64,000 bases of DNA. Source: Polytrichum commune. Its lineage: Eukaryota > Streptophyta > Polytrichopsida > Polytrichales > Polytrichaceae. Positions 1 through 11,617 of this stretch are shown piece after piece. The DNA lies in NCBI GenBank assembly GCA_950295325.1, contig OX485806.1, positions 49,471,169-49,535,168 on the forward strand, written 5' to 3'. The notes under the pieces are model-generated. The model was not told the origin of the DNA. It ran no database searches and was given only the letters and a program-made list of their open reading frames with translations. Numbering within the stretch: position 1 is the first letter of the stretch; every line of letters begins with the position of its first letter. The translations under genes and the position numbers were made by a program.

Positions 1-478
1 TGTAAAAACAAATGGGAGTATATTAGACTAATGTACAATTATTATGTAGTTGGGATCGTTGCCATTCCATATTCATGCCTCAAAGTGATAATCAACATTA
101 TTTCCAAGAAGGATATTGCTAATTGTATCACAATTGGTGAAAACATGCATTGCACATGCTTGGATTTCACAAAAATGACCTCTTAGGCTTTGGAAAAAAA
201 TGAAATAGTTTATTACAAACATATTTATTATCAATTTAGATTTTTGTGCAAGGTGGATTACAAGAGTGACAATTTCATTCATGCACCTATATATACCTAC
301 AATGAGGTCATGTGACTACTTCAACTTATTGGTGTTGTGGAATGTGATTCTAGATTTTTTTGTATACGTAGTTTTTTTTGGGCCATGAAAATTGTGAGTA
401 TGAGGGGTTTTAATTAGTGGTCCCACACATGCTCTCAAAGAATAAGAATGAGAATGAGAATGTGTATAGAATAAGGAT
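1..478. other. AT-rich intergenic DNA, nothing recognised
   Basis: AT-rich sequence with only short chance reading frames. I see no RNA gene, domain or clear repeat structure here. Confidence 0.5.
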
Positions 479-1424
479 GAGAAACTTTGGAAAAAGGGTA
501 AAAACTTCTTGCCCATTGGGCATGTTGCATAGTTGAGTAAATAACTATAAATTAGTTGGTAGATCGACCTCAGGAAGTGAGTTTGTTAACAAAAACCCTT
601 AAAAACTCATAAAACTCTTCAGGGGCTCAAATGCATTTGATTTTCAGCTAAATTCTTATAAATTAATCCATTTGGTGTTACCTAACAATGCCTTAAGTGG
701 GTCTACACTTGAGCTCCTATGTAACTAACATGAATATATATCTATATTGAAACCATCCATAAATATTACTGTTATATTATCAACCATGATAGTATTTGTA
801 AACAAATTTATGAGAAATGTCATTAAAAATTTACCATATTGATACAAAATACCTCATATTTAGTGTAATTAGCAAGAAATTATAGCTTAGTCAACATGTT
901 TGTTAAGAAAAATTGGATTTGCATGAATAAAAACTAGGTAACCAAGTTGTTAGCTTTAGGGTCCCACCACATTTGTTTGTTAGCTAGGTTTCATGTTAAA
1001 GCCCAACCGCATTTGCTACACTAAATAATCCTATTAATTTGGGATGGAAAACTTGGAAATATTAGCATGGGCCACATTAATTATCTAGTTAAGAGGGAAT
1101 TAATGTGGGTCCAGAACCCTAGGTTTTTCCCTAAATCTTGAGATTTTTTTTGAAAAACACAAAATACAATAACCACATGATTACACTTGCTAATAAACAA
1201 ACAAATTTAGTTTTTCTAACATGCATGTTAAGCAATATTGGGTCCATATTAGCAATGGTTACGTATCCAAATTGTTAGCCTCAAACTTCAACGGGTTCTT
1301 AGCCAACTTATCTCTCTAGGTTGGTTTATAAATTTATTTTTAGTTTCATCTACCCGTTTATCCAACATGCCCAATGGGCAAGGACTTTTTATTCCTTTTC
1401 AAAAAAACATTTCCAAAGGTTTCC
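479..1424. mobile_element. Non-autonomous TIR element (about 945 bp)
   Basis: The 20 bases at 508-527 (CTTGCCCATTGGGCATGTTG) are exactly the reverse complement of 1363-1382. The similarity continues outward on both sides through A-rich sequence to a GAAAC(C)TTTGG block, giving imperfect terminal inverted repeats of about 45-55 bp around an AT-rich, non-coding interior. This is the structure of a MITE-like or deleted DNA transposon. The exact ends and any target-site duplication are not clear, so the superfamily is left open. Confidence 0.55.
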
Positions 1425-2060
1425 TCTTGGCCACCCACCAAAGGGGGCACTTTTCTTTGAGAATACATGGAGGAACTCTTAATAAAATTGCCATCGTATA
1501 AAAAAAATAAAATCATGGCAATTTTCTAATAGGCAAATTGTAGGCTATATAACAATTTTATATATGCAAACTTTAACAATAAAACCTACACTTGATTAAA
1601 TTATTCTTAAAACATAAAAGAAAACTAAGACAATAAGTATAAAATGAATAATATTGAAGGCTAAAAATTATACATTAGTGTTTCTCTTATATATTTCAAA
1701 ATTACACTCTAGATTTTCTTTGGAGAGTAACAATAAGCTAAGTATGCACCTATTTTCTAAAATTTTCTAGATTAGTTTTTCAAAAAGAAATAAAAAATGG
1801 AAAAAATGTTATTTTTTTAAAGGATGGAAGAAAATTATACAAATGAGGAAGATAAAAATCTGAAAATTTCTCCTTCAACCACGGGGTTTGAGTATGTATA
1901 TGGAAACATAGAAGCTTCAAAGTATAATTCCTCAATTGTTTATGAAAAATATGACTAAATTGAAAAAAAATTATATACATGCTCATTAATCATCTATATT
2001 GACAAAAATGTAGGTTTTTTATCCTCCAATCTCCCACTACAATCAAAGAGATCTAGAGGG
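1425..2060. other. AT-rich intergenic DNA, nothing recognised
   Basis: Runs of A and T and short chance frames only. No feature is supported. Confidence 0.5.
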
Positions 2061-2065
2061 CCTTA

Positions 2066-2993
2066 GGCCATTTCGGATATTATCGAGACATCATGGAGGA
2101 CTATGCCACTCTAGCTTGGATGATAATTTATTTCTCATTACGGTAGTTCCATCGTGGTATGCCCAAAGGGTTGGACAAGAATGACCGGTAGAAGATTAGA
2201 ATCCATAGCCGTCACTATGTTATTGTTGCTAATCATCTCTACTAAAGGGGATTGGATGGGTTGCCGATGCGTAAATGAGATGGAGTTATGGATATCCTTA
2301 TAGCGTGTCATAATAACACTTGTGGGGGCCACTTTGTGGGTTGCTTCACGGTTCAAAAGGCCCTTTGATCAGGGTATTTCTGGCCCTCTATCTTCAAGGA
2401 TGCTATCAAGCATGTTGGTAAATGTGATGCTTATCAACATTATGTAAGAAATGACCTCTACATGGCACTCCCTTTCATCCCATCGTTACCATTTTTTTCC
2501 ATTTGAGAAGTGGGAAATTGATTACGTACGATTTGCCCATTCTAGGTCCTCTCGAGGTATGGCCTGCATCATTCTTGCCATGGACTATCTGACCAAGTGG
2601 GTGGAAGCAAAGGCAGTCAAAGTCGCGGATAAAAAAACCACAACCTCATTCATCTTCGAAAACATCATTACTTGATATGGAGTTCCAAGGGTTTGCATTA
2701 GTGATAGAGGTACATATTTCCTAAACGATCTCATCAAGGAGATGACTACGATGTATGGGATAGATCATTGGAAGACCTCACCCTATCACTCGCAGACCAA
2801 TGGCCTAGACGGAGTGATGCTTCAAGATGCAAGATGGTTAGAATTTCCAAAGAAGTTCGATGCACTTTGGCTAGGGCCATAATTGGGTGATGACAACATA
2901 CCCCAATAATTTCATTCAATTGGCCACCTTGGATGGCACTTACTTTCCAAACCGTACTAATGATGATCGTTGTAAATCTTACAAGGTGTAATT
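2066..2993 (+). pseudogene. Ty3/gypsy pol relic (RT end plus integrase), internally deleted
   Basis: Starts with the reverse-transcriptase tail motif GHFGYYRDIMEDYATLA and jumps to integrase. The zinc-binding region is represented by CGGHF and KCDAYQHY. The core follows (YVRFAHSR, DYLTKWVEAKAV, VCISDRGTYF, KTSPYHSQTNG). A second deletion then removes the catalytic Glu region and the middle of the C-terminal domain, joining directly to LEFPKKFDALWLGP, and the relic ends at FPNRTNDDRCKSYKV-stop. Several in-frame stops and shifts are present. It is closely related to the integrase on the minus strand at 37660-38965, whose end reads similarly (FPTHTSGNRCKEYRA). It is a dead fragment of the same gypsy lineage. 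Confidence 0.85.
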
Positions 2994-3685
2994 ATTCTTA
3001 TTTACATTCTGCCATATTTTATTATTTCTAGTGCCATACTAGGTCTTTTTCAGTCTCAATGCCGTACTAACAGTACGTTTTCCCACCAGAAGTCCACTTC
3101 GGGGTTGGTGATCATCATAAAATAATTAATTATAAAATATTAAGAGAAGTAAATCTACATTATGCCCATGGAACCCAATGAAATATCACTTGCCAACTTA
3201 GCTGCGAGATTCTTGGTCCGTTACACTCATAGAGTGTCCCGCAGATGGCCTACGCATGTGAGCTACGCAAACCGTTCACAGTTTGAATTAAGGCCCACGA
3301 TCTATAAAAACAAATAAATTAGTTATTAAAAATAATCAATATATAAGTGGCTACTAGGATTTGAGACATTTGACTGTGGATGCGAGTTGTATAAGAGATT
3401 GATATTAGGTATGGACCAACCATGTTTGATTCCGGTTGGTTACATTGATTGGTGCTATCCGAAATTGAGCTAGTGTCAAAGCATGAATAATTTATAGGCA
3501 GATACATAGAAGAAGTTACTACGCGAGTGTACATGGAACCTTCTCAATTAATTTATATTTTTTAGAACCATATTATTATTTACCCGCATAAATTAATCAA
3601 ACTACTTGCGGTTGGGTTAAGGTTTGTGGTCTAAGTAGAAAAAAAGTTGGTAAATAAAAATTAGATTTAGGTCAATTAATTAGTA
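2994..3685. other. Intergenic DNA after the gypsy relic
   Basis: No coding or RNA feature recognised. It may include the untranslated 3' region of the retrotransposon, but no LTR boundary is visible. Confidence 0.4.
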
Positions 3686-3689
3686 TCAA

Positions 3690-3965
3690 GAAATGTAAAC
3701 AATAGATGAAAGACAACATTGAATGGATGAAGGACATCGAACAACAACATCGAATAAATGAAGAACAACAAACAATAACATCGAATGGATGAAAGACAAC
3801 AAACAACAACGTTGAATAAATGAATGACAAAGTAAAAGAACATCGAACGTAAGACAGTAATAAACGGAAAGTGATATCAAACGGATAAAATGTCGAGCGG
3901 ATGAAGGCATAAATACAAGACAACAACGATCAGAAGATGATGTTAAACGCATGAAGTGGAGCGGA
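3690..3965. repeat. Degenerate minisatellite-like repeats
   Basis: Irregular repetition of GAATGGATGAA and GACAACAAACAACAACATCG type blocks. The low-complexity reading frames on the minus strand here are a by-product of the repetition and are not genes. Confidence 0.6.
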
Positions 3966-4415
3966 TAAAGATTGCTGGATCAAATGGTTGGAAAACCAAG
4001 ACCGTTGGATCTAGAAATTTAGATAATGGCGGCTAGGGTGGTGGCGGCCGTAAATGCCAATCGTTAGATGTAGGTATGACTACATCTATCATAAAAAAAC
4101 ATTGAGTGGTTGGAAGGGGTAGTCCCCCGAAGGGATCGCGGGGGCTCACTTCTCACTCTTGTGATTATGAATACTTTAATTATTTTCCCCCTTTCCATGT
4201 AAATAAATGCAAACAATTGTTGAAGGATAATAATAAAAATGATGTACAAAGGATTTATGAACCTTATGAATGTTCAATAAAAAGGTTTTTGAACCGTGTT
4301 GAATAAACGTGTTAGTGTCTAGTTCATTAGCTTTGATATTCTAACTTATTGGATCTATAAATTGTTATTTAATCTCTTACTCCATTAGTTATTGACTTAG
4401 TTTATACACTAGTTT
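3966..4415. other. Intergenic DNA, nothing recognised
   Basis: No domain, RNA gene or repeat structure recognised. Confidence 0.4.
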
Positions 4416-4880
4416 ATGTGTTGGTCTTTGCATTATTGTTGGATCAGTCGTTTAATTACCCTTCTATCTTAGAATCTTACATTACGTTCTGCACTAAAAT
4501 TTGCATTAGTCTCATGCATCAGTCTCCTACGTTAGACTTATGCATTATGTTCTACATTAGTCAACTACATTTTTCGTCTATATTAGTCTTTTGCATTAAA
4601 TTCTACATTAGACTATGTATTAGTCTCATGTATTACCCTTCTATATTATTCTCCTACACTATGTTCATCATTATTCCTCTGCATTAGGTTTATGTTAGGC
4701 TTTGCGCTAATGTTCTACATCACTATTCTGCATTTGTGCTACGTATTCAAGTTTTGTGTGTTATGTAGTAATATTTTGCATGTTATACAATAGTGTTTTG
4801 TGTGTTATGCAGTAATATTCTGCGTGTCATGGAGTAGTGTTCTGCATTAATCCTCTGTATCAAGCCCTATATTAGTTTTT
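4416..4880. repeat. Degenerate short tandem repeats (GCATTAGTCT-like)
   Basis: Many imperfect copies of a roughly 12-18 bp unit built from TCTGCATTAGT / TCTACATTAGTC words, drifting to a TGTGTTATGCAGTA variant at the right end. It explains the Ser/Ile/Cys-rich reading frame on the plus strand, which is not a gene. Confidence 0.6.
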
Positions 4881-6905
4881 TGCATTATAGGAATTAGAAG
4901 GTCATTCCTTGAAGGCACTAGAATAGTACACCCATCTAGTTAATCTTGTGGGTTGTTGCTTTGCTTGGAGTAACAATTGTCACCACATCCACTAACATGG
5001 TCTAATGAGTTCCGCATTAAAAGAAGTAAAATATGTTCTTTGGTAGATAAAAATATGGCCTATCCTAGAAATTATAAATATAAGGTGGTTTCTTTTAATT
5101 ACATGCTAATCCTATACTATGAAATCATAATAAATAATAAAAATTTTACAGCATTAAGTCAATTTTCTTGCATCCATGTTTTGGCATAGTTTAAATAATA
5201 ATGTATCATTTTTTATTTTTGAACATGGATGTATATATTATTGACGAGGAGTCACGTAGAGAATTACAATGAGAGTGCTCATAAAAATTCATAATGGATG
5301 CAATAAATGATAACTATAATTTCCGAGCGTAACCAAACATTTATTTTTAAAATACTGCATGGCCTTTATGTGTTTTTTTCCTAGTGCATTTTGCCTTCTC
5401 CCAATTACACCAATATGTTTATGGTAAAAAAATAAATTAGAGAGTCCTCTAACTATTTGGGTTGGAATTTTTTAAAGAAAAAAATAAGTGGCAACACAAT
5501 AAATAACAACTTGCTAAAAAGAAAATAGGGCGTCCATAAAAAAAGCCAAGGAGACAAAAAGAAATGGACAAAAAGAATGTAATTGTAGTTGAAAAATCTA
5601 ATGGAAAAAAATACATGGTAAAAAGATTTTTAAATACATCACTTAATTGTTATTCAAGGTAAGATGGAAGAAAAACTTGAGAAAACAACAAACAAACAAG
5701 ATAATGTTTTTCAAATCACAAGTCTATTTTTTTTTACAAAAATGAATGTGGTAAATGGTTATATGTGGGTCACATTAAAAATTTGTAAAAGGCCTTTATT
5801 TTGGCCGTAAGCCCCTATGTCCCCCCTATTCGCCAAATACAAGCGGATTTTTACTATGGAACTTCTAATTTTGTTATTATATTAGGTTTTTGTTGCACTC
5901 AACATGATTTGGATCAACATTTTTTTTCATCCTAGGTATTTTTTCTCTTCCTCCCTTTAACTACTAGCCCATTTCATAGTTTTCATTCTGTACCTATTCA
6001 TATTGCTCTCATATACAATTTTTTTATAAATATTGATGTTTTTTTTTACAATTACCAACTCCAAACCCTTCTTGTTGTTTTTGGATTCTTATCATATATT
6101 GTCAGTGTTTCATGCAATTGTTAAACTCTTGGATCAAATTGTAGATTCAATTGGTGGTTACAATCAAGAAATAATATTGATTTGTTATTTATATCCAAAA
6201 AAATACAAATCCATTTTCAAATAATACATGATTAACAATAAAACTAATGAGGTTTCAAGAACTGGTATGAAACAATAATGTGGGTGATTAAATAAAATAG
6301 ATGAATAACATGGTAGCATATTAAATGTGCACAACCAAATCTTTGTAGGTGCTATAGAATTATGGAAAGAATATGTTATTCAATTGGCATTTATTTTATG
6401 TCAAACAACTATTATTACACCACCAATTGCTATACCACCAACTTTTGCAACACAAAAGAAAGAAAGAAAAACTAAAAATAAATAAATAATTGCTAGAATA
6501 TGTTGTTGGTAAAAGGGGGATTATTATTTCATTATTCTATGAATTCTTAAAAAAATTTAAGGACATGGATAATTTTTTTGCTGCTCATTTAAATTAATTT
6601 AATTTTCTCTTATGTTATATTTATTTCCTTATTAATTTTTGATGATGTGATGTTTGATTTTTTAACTTATACTATTACAAACTTACAACCAATAATTCAT
6701 GCATCATTGTGATTTTATGAAGAAAATCATTTTCTTTTTAATTTTCTCATAATAAAAATAAAATTGTTTCTACATTATTCACTTCATCCGTAACTGGAAC
6801 ATATTATCTTGTTACAATCATTTTTCCAATAATTCCAATTAGTTCTTCCCAAAATTCATTATTTTTTGTATTTCTTCCGTGTTAATATTTTTGGCCAATT
6901 TATTT
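4881..6905. other. AT-rich intergenic DNA, nothing recognised
   Basis: Strongly AT-rich with poly-A and poly-T runs. Chance frames only. Confidence 0.5.
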
Positions 6906-6913
6906 TCTCCTTC

Positions 6914-7400
6914 AACAATCTATTCATCTTCAATACCTTCATTATTTATAATATACAAATTGTGTAATACTATGTAAATTGCTACAATATCATACATATT
7001 TTTCAAAGGCACTTCAAATCGTTTCATTATCAAGTTGCCATAGTTTTTTAATATTCCAAGTGTTAACTCTACACAATATATGATTGAAGATTGAATAAAA
7101 TTCTTATTTTCCTCCTTCCTAGATAATGCAGTATTTCCATCGTTAAATAGATAGTACATTATATGTCTCACCGAACATACAATGCATCCTATACGTTTAT
7201 ATGGCTAAAACTTATGTTCTATGTATTTACATCCAATTTTTGTAACATGAAAGACAACCTAATTGTATAGATTTATGTCGAATTGTACTCATAATCCCAA
7301 AACATATAGTTTGGTCTATCAATTCCTTGTAGAATTGATGAATGAATAGATTTTATGTTGTAGTAGTTTCTTTTGCCAATTACATGAGCAAAAACATGAA
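6914..7400 (-). pseudogene. PIF/Harbinger transposase C-terminal relic
   Basis: The minus-strand frame at 6920-7171 contains the family's C-terminal signature: YCVELTLGILKNYGNL, then RFEVPLKNMYDIVAIYIVLHN, then LYIINNEGIE. This corresponds to the usual VE-x-FG-LK block and the LHN block that closes the DDE nuclease domain of HARBI1-like (DDE_Tnp_4) proteins. Upstream, to about 7400, fragments of the preceding core can be followed only through frameshifts and stops. Length and breaks show a dead copy. No terminal inverted repeats were found. Confidence 0.65.
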
Positions 7401-8837
7401 TACGTAACATGTTTATTGTTTTAATAATGTAAGATATGTCGTGTAATTGCTTAAACCTTGATGCTAAAACCTTAAATTACAATTCACTTGGAGTTTGCAC
7501 TAAAATTGGTTGAAGATGTTTCTTAAGAACTCTAAGAATTTTTTTTTATTACTTTTGACAATATACTATTGTGGACTCCATACAAGTCTCATATTCTTTG
7601 TAATCCATCACCACTACCCAACCGTTGCAATGACATGGCTACCTTCTCTTGCAACGGTACAATAACCTTTAAACATGTATTTTTTTTCTTCAAATAAGGG
7701 CCCATCTTCTCACAAATATTTGAATGTAATGTATTTCACTTGAGTTTGTTTTCTAATTTTTTTCTCAATCCATGTACCCAACAAGAAGTAGCCTATAAAT
7801 ATGTACATGTGTTCTTGATTCCATATGTTTTTCTTCCCGTGTACCATATTTTTATAAACCAAGCTCAAAATTGCAATTTTCTTCCATCCTCTTTGCAAAA
7901 TCAATGTTTGAATGTCTACAACATGCTTCACAAGCATGTATAGAAACATGTATAATGTGAAGAACAAATAAAACTCATCTTCCTCTCTTTCATTGCAACC
8001 ATGCTTAAAGAAATTCAAGGTGAAAATAAACAAATACAAAAAGATAAGAGAAGTGAAGTGAAATACAAGACAAGAAAATGATCAAGCTTGATTTTTTTTT
8101 CAAAACCGCATTTTTAGGCATATATTAAAAATATAAGCACATTCAATTTTTGGTGCATGGTCATTTATTTTGGTCCACTTTTGGGTTTAGGGCTATCGAG
8201 AGGCCCAAAGGCTTTGTGAAATGATTTTTTAAGAAATTGGATCTTGGATATTGGACCATTTAGTCATACCATGAAAAAAAACCATATTTCATGGTCTGAC
8301 TTCATGGTCCATGATGTTAACCAACCCTATCATATTTAGTAAAGCAATTGTTGTTGGCATTTGATTGACAAACAAACAATTCTTTGAAAAGAGGCTAGTC
8401 AAGTATGAAAATGCATGTTTTAAATGGAGATTGGTGGGCAAAGATAATAGAATTTTGGATTTGACGTGTGCATAATCTTGAGCAGTTTGATTGCAAGATT
8501 GACATTTTGGTGTGGTTAAAACCATTTATTTTCAATTTTGATTGCAAATGAAGATTTTAATCTTTACAAATTATCATCTTCAATTAAAGTTGAAAGCAGA
8601 GAATTTCACCTAATGAAAGAGAGACCAACCTTGAAATCAAACTCCCCGATTTGTGGATGTGTGGAGGCCAAAATTCTTTTATTTTGGATTACCGAGCTTC
8701 GTTTCGAAACATGTTTTCATGAACACATGTGGCCTCCACATGATAAGGGTTTTTTGCCTCCAAAGTTAGAGTCTTTAGGATATTTCTATTAAAAATCTTC
8801 GTAGCACTCATTGCTCTATTGTTCTCCTTCTTTAATA
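7401..8837. other. AT-rich intergenic DNA, nothing recognised
   Basis: Short chance frames on both strands. No recognised domain. Confidence 0.45.
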
Positions 8838-9207
8838 TGACACTATAACAAACTAGTCTAGCTTGAACTATAGAGACCTTTCTAAGTGTCTTATCGCATG
8901 AACCACCCAAGCACGAGACAAGATAAAATAACCCTTATTCTTGCACAAGAGCTCTTTATATACCTCCCCACCATACTTGGTTGTCTTAAGTTTAACTAAA
9001 ATTAAAACATGTTCATTATTAGCAACTATAATGAATTGTACTCTATGTTTTTACTTTAAACTCATTCTAGACTATTGTTATCTTAGTTCTAATCAACATT
9101 TATCAATAATGGTCCATGTTACATTAAGGTTTCTTGATAGCCTTGCTCACACTACAAATGGTATTATGGCTTCATAATAGCCTTGTTCACATTACTAGCG
9201 TGTTACA
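8838..9207 (-). repeat. 3' LTR of a deleted chromovirus
   Basis: Direct repeat of 9911-10322. On the minus strand it begins TGTAACACGC immediately after a polypurine tract (AGAAGGGGAGGAA, at 9208-9220), which fixes this boundary. It contains a TATATAAAG box on the minus strand. The left edge is approximate. Confidence 0.75.
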
Positions 9208-9404
9208 TTCCTCCCCTTCTAGATTTGAGTGTCTCTGCTCAACACACAAGTAAATCCATAATTTATTTAGGTACAATTTGTTCAAAGATCTACTGCAAAA
9301 AAAATTTACAACCTAAGATCTATTTCGCCTCTTTTTTTTAGGCAAAATATCGGGTAAACTTTCACATCCAACACCATGACGTGATAGTCGCTCGTTGGCA
9401 CAGA

Positions 9405-9683
9405 CTACAAAATTCCAAAGAGTACTTCAGGACTCAAATTAGATTTAGGCTCCCAAGAGTGATGCTCAAGCCCATAACCAAGCCACTTGATGAGGTAGAA
9501 TTTAACGGGACGGAAATGACTCCCTCTAACCTCATGTTGTAAGATACATTTTACTTCATATGATATATCACGATTTTGAATCGTTAGTGGTGGCGGAGAC
9601 TTTATCCTGCCATTAGCCTTGTAAGGCTTCAACAAAGAGACATGGAAAACATAATGAATACCTATGGTCTCTGGCAATTTCAA
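9405..9683 (-). pseudogene. Ty3/gypsy chromovirus pol end with chromodomain
   Basis: The frame carries IHYVFHVSLLKPYK, the conserved end of gypsy integrases, followed by a chromodomain (YEVKCILQHEV, then FYLIKWLGYGLEHHSWEP and the SNLSPEVL helix). Chromodomains at the integrase C-terminus mark the chromovirus clade and bind histone marks. Everything upstream of this (gag, protease, RT, RNase H, integrase core) has been deleted, leaving about 700 bp between the two LTRs. It cannot move by itself. Confidence 0.8.
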
Positions 9684-9910
9684 ATGGTATGCTACGATGC
9701 CAATTCTCTTAAAAATCTCAAGTACGCCAATCCATCAAGGAAATAATTTCCTCACACCTGGGGTTTTCAACTTAAGGCCACTTTATACTTGGGGCCGGAT
9801 TGAGGGCCGGCCCGAATTCTCAAAATTTGGGCCAATAAGATTGCTTGATTTCATCAAATCGGGCCCAAAGGCTTTATATTTGGGGCCGGCCCAAACACTC
9901 ATTCATCCCA

Positions 9911-10322
9911 TGTAGACTAACTTGAACTACTGAGAACTTATATATTAAGCTAGCCTAGCTTAAACTACTGATAATTTTCTAAGTGTCTTATGGCTTGAAC
10001 CACCCAACCACGATATAAGATAAAATGACCCTTACTCTTGCACAAGAGCCCTTTATATACCTCCCCACCATGCCCGGTTGTCATAAGTTTAACTAAAATA
10101 AGAACATGTTCATTATTAACAACTATAATTAACTCTACTCTACAATTATAATATACTCTAGTCTATTACTTTAAATTCATTTTAGACTACTGTTATCTTA
10201 CTTCTAATCAACATGTACCAATAATGGCCCATGTTACACTGAGGCTCCTTGATAGCCTTGCTCACATTATTAGTGGTACTATGGCTTCATAATAGCCTTG
10301 TTCACACTACTAGCGCGTTACA
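9911..10322 (-). repeat. 5' LTR of the deleted chromovirus
   Basis: Second copy of the 8838-9207 repeat, in the same orientation and with the same minus-strand TATATAAAG box and TGTAACGCGC start. The two copies have diverged by scattered substitutions, so the insertion is old. The left boundary is approximate. Confidence 0.7.
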
Positions 10323-11100
10323 AACACATTTGAGAAACACAAAAATTGTTTTATCAAGGTGTTGTCTTCTCATTAATATGACAAATGGTGTAAAATTGTC
10401 ATATAATTGAGAAAATATGGAGACACGTAGTATGAGCTTGAAAATATATACAACGAGTTTAATCAATATAGATGATATGAAATAATAAATTATAACTCCA
10501 AACAAATACACATATTCTCAAGAACTCTTGAAATAAGACTCCATAGATCCTTGGTGTTACTTACCCAAGTTAAAAACTGTCATCTTGTCTAAATTCCCTA
10601 CTAACTTTGTTATCTAATATTTTCATTAACACCAAAATATAAAAAATTCTCTAATAAGTAACTAGACAACAATTATGCATGACGATTAGCATCAAGATAT
10701 TGGTGATATTATTTCACCCGTGTACAAGGCAACTCTAACCCTAACCATGTCCATTTTATACTAGTAACCCTAATTATCATTAAGTTCCCAATGATAAATG
10801 ACGTTTCCAAATAGTTCTTAAATGAAAATGGATGTATTTTAGATGTACATAACATAGATGAAAGGAATTTCAGAATTAACTACTTCTTTATTAGGACAAA
10901 ACAGAGATTCTAAATGTTGCATTATCAAGTGTCGTCGTATAAAAGAAGGATTTTTTGACCTAAAAAAATTGGTCTTGCACAAATGTGTCATAATATCGAG
11001 GGTGTCGTACAAATGAGTGTCGTATTAACGAGATTAGTCTGTACATTACTTTTTTGCCTTACTTTTTGCGGACGGTTGTACTCGACTACGTAAGCTGAAG
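10323..11100. other. Intergenic DNA upstream of the ArfGAP gene
   Basis: AT-rich; no feature recognised. The base composition becomes more GC-rich from about 11.05 kb, towards the gene. Confidence 0.4.
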
Positions 11101-11617
11101 GGGAAGCACTCGCTCTGGTAGTTTGTTTTTGACTACTAACGTTGTGCAGGAACCTCTCTTTGCGAAAAAGTCAGAGGGGTTTAGTGTTGCAATTATTCAG
11201 AGGTGCTATTTGGCGATGTTGTGCAACGTCGGCGAGCATTCTGAGGGCCTATTTCTCTCTATGCAGTTTCTGTCAATTTGTTATCAAAGCCCGGGATACT
11301 TTGAAGCTTGCACGAATCAAGTTAGACGTGTTTGAGTGTGCATTTCTGCCCTGAATAGACGTCAGAGAAATAGCAGGTTTGATGTCCTGCTTTTCTCGCG
11401 GCGTTCATCATAGAGGCAAGCACTTCCTTGCTCTTTTACCTCTCTCGACAGTTCTGCAGAGTTGGGACTTAAATCAGTATCGACGACCAGCAAACAGCGA
11501 CCGTATGCGTTCTTTTTCCTGCCTGCACAATAGAAGATTGTCGGTGATTTCCCAGGTATTCCTAGTTTCGGAGTTCTGCCCACGGCCTTTGTAGTCTTAG
11601 CAAGTGCTTCGCCCTTG
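11101..11617 (+). promoter_or_regulatory. Probable promoter / 5' leader of the ArfGAP gene
   Basis: GC-richer than the flanking DNA and directly upstream of the start codon. It contains several upstream ATGs with short frames, so either transcription starts close to the gene or a leader intron removes them. No clear TATA box was identified and the transcription start cannot be placed. Confidence 0.35.

Noticed and set aside
3672-4687. Low-complexity frames rich in Ser, Phe, Cys and Ile
   Set aside because: They are explained by degenerate short tandem repeats.
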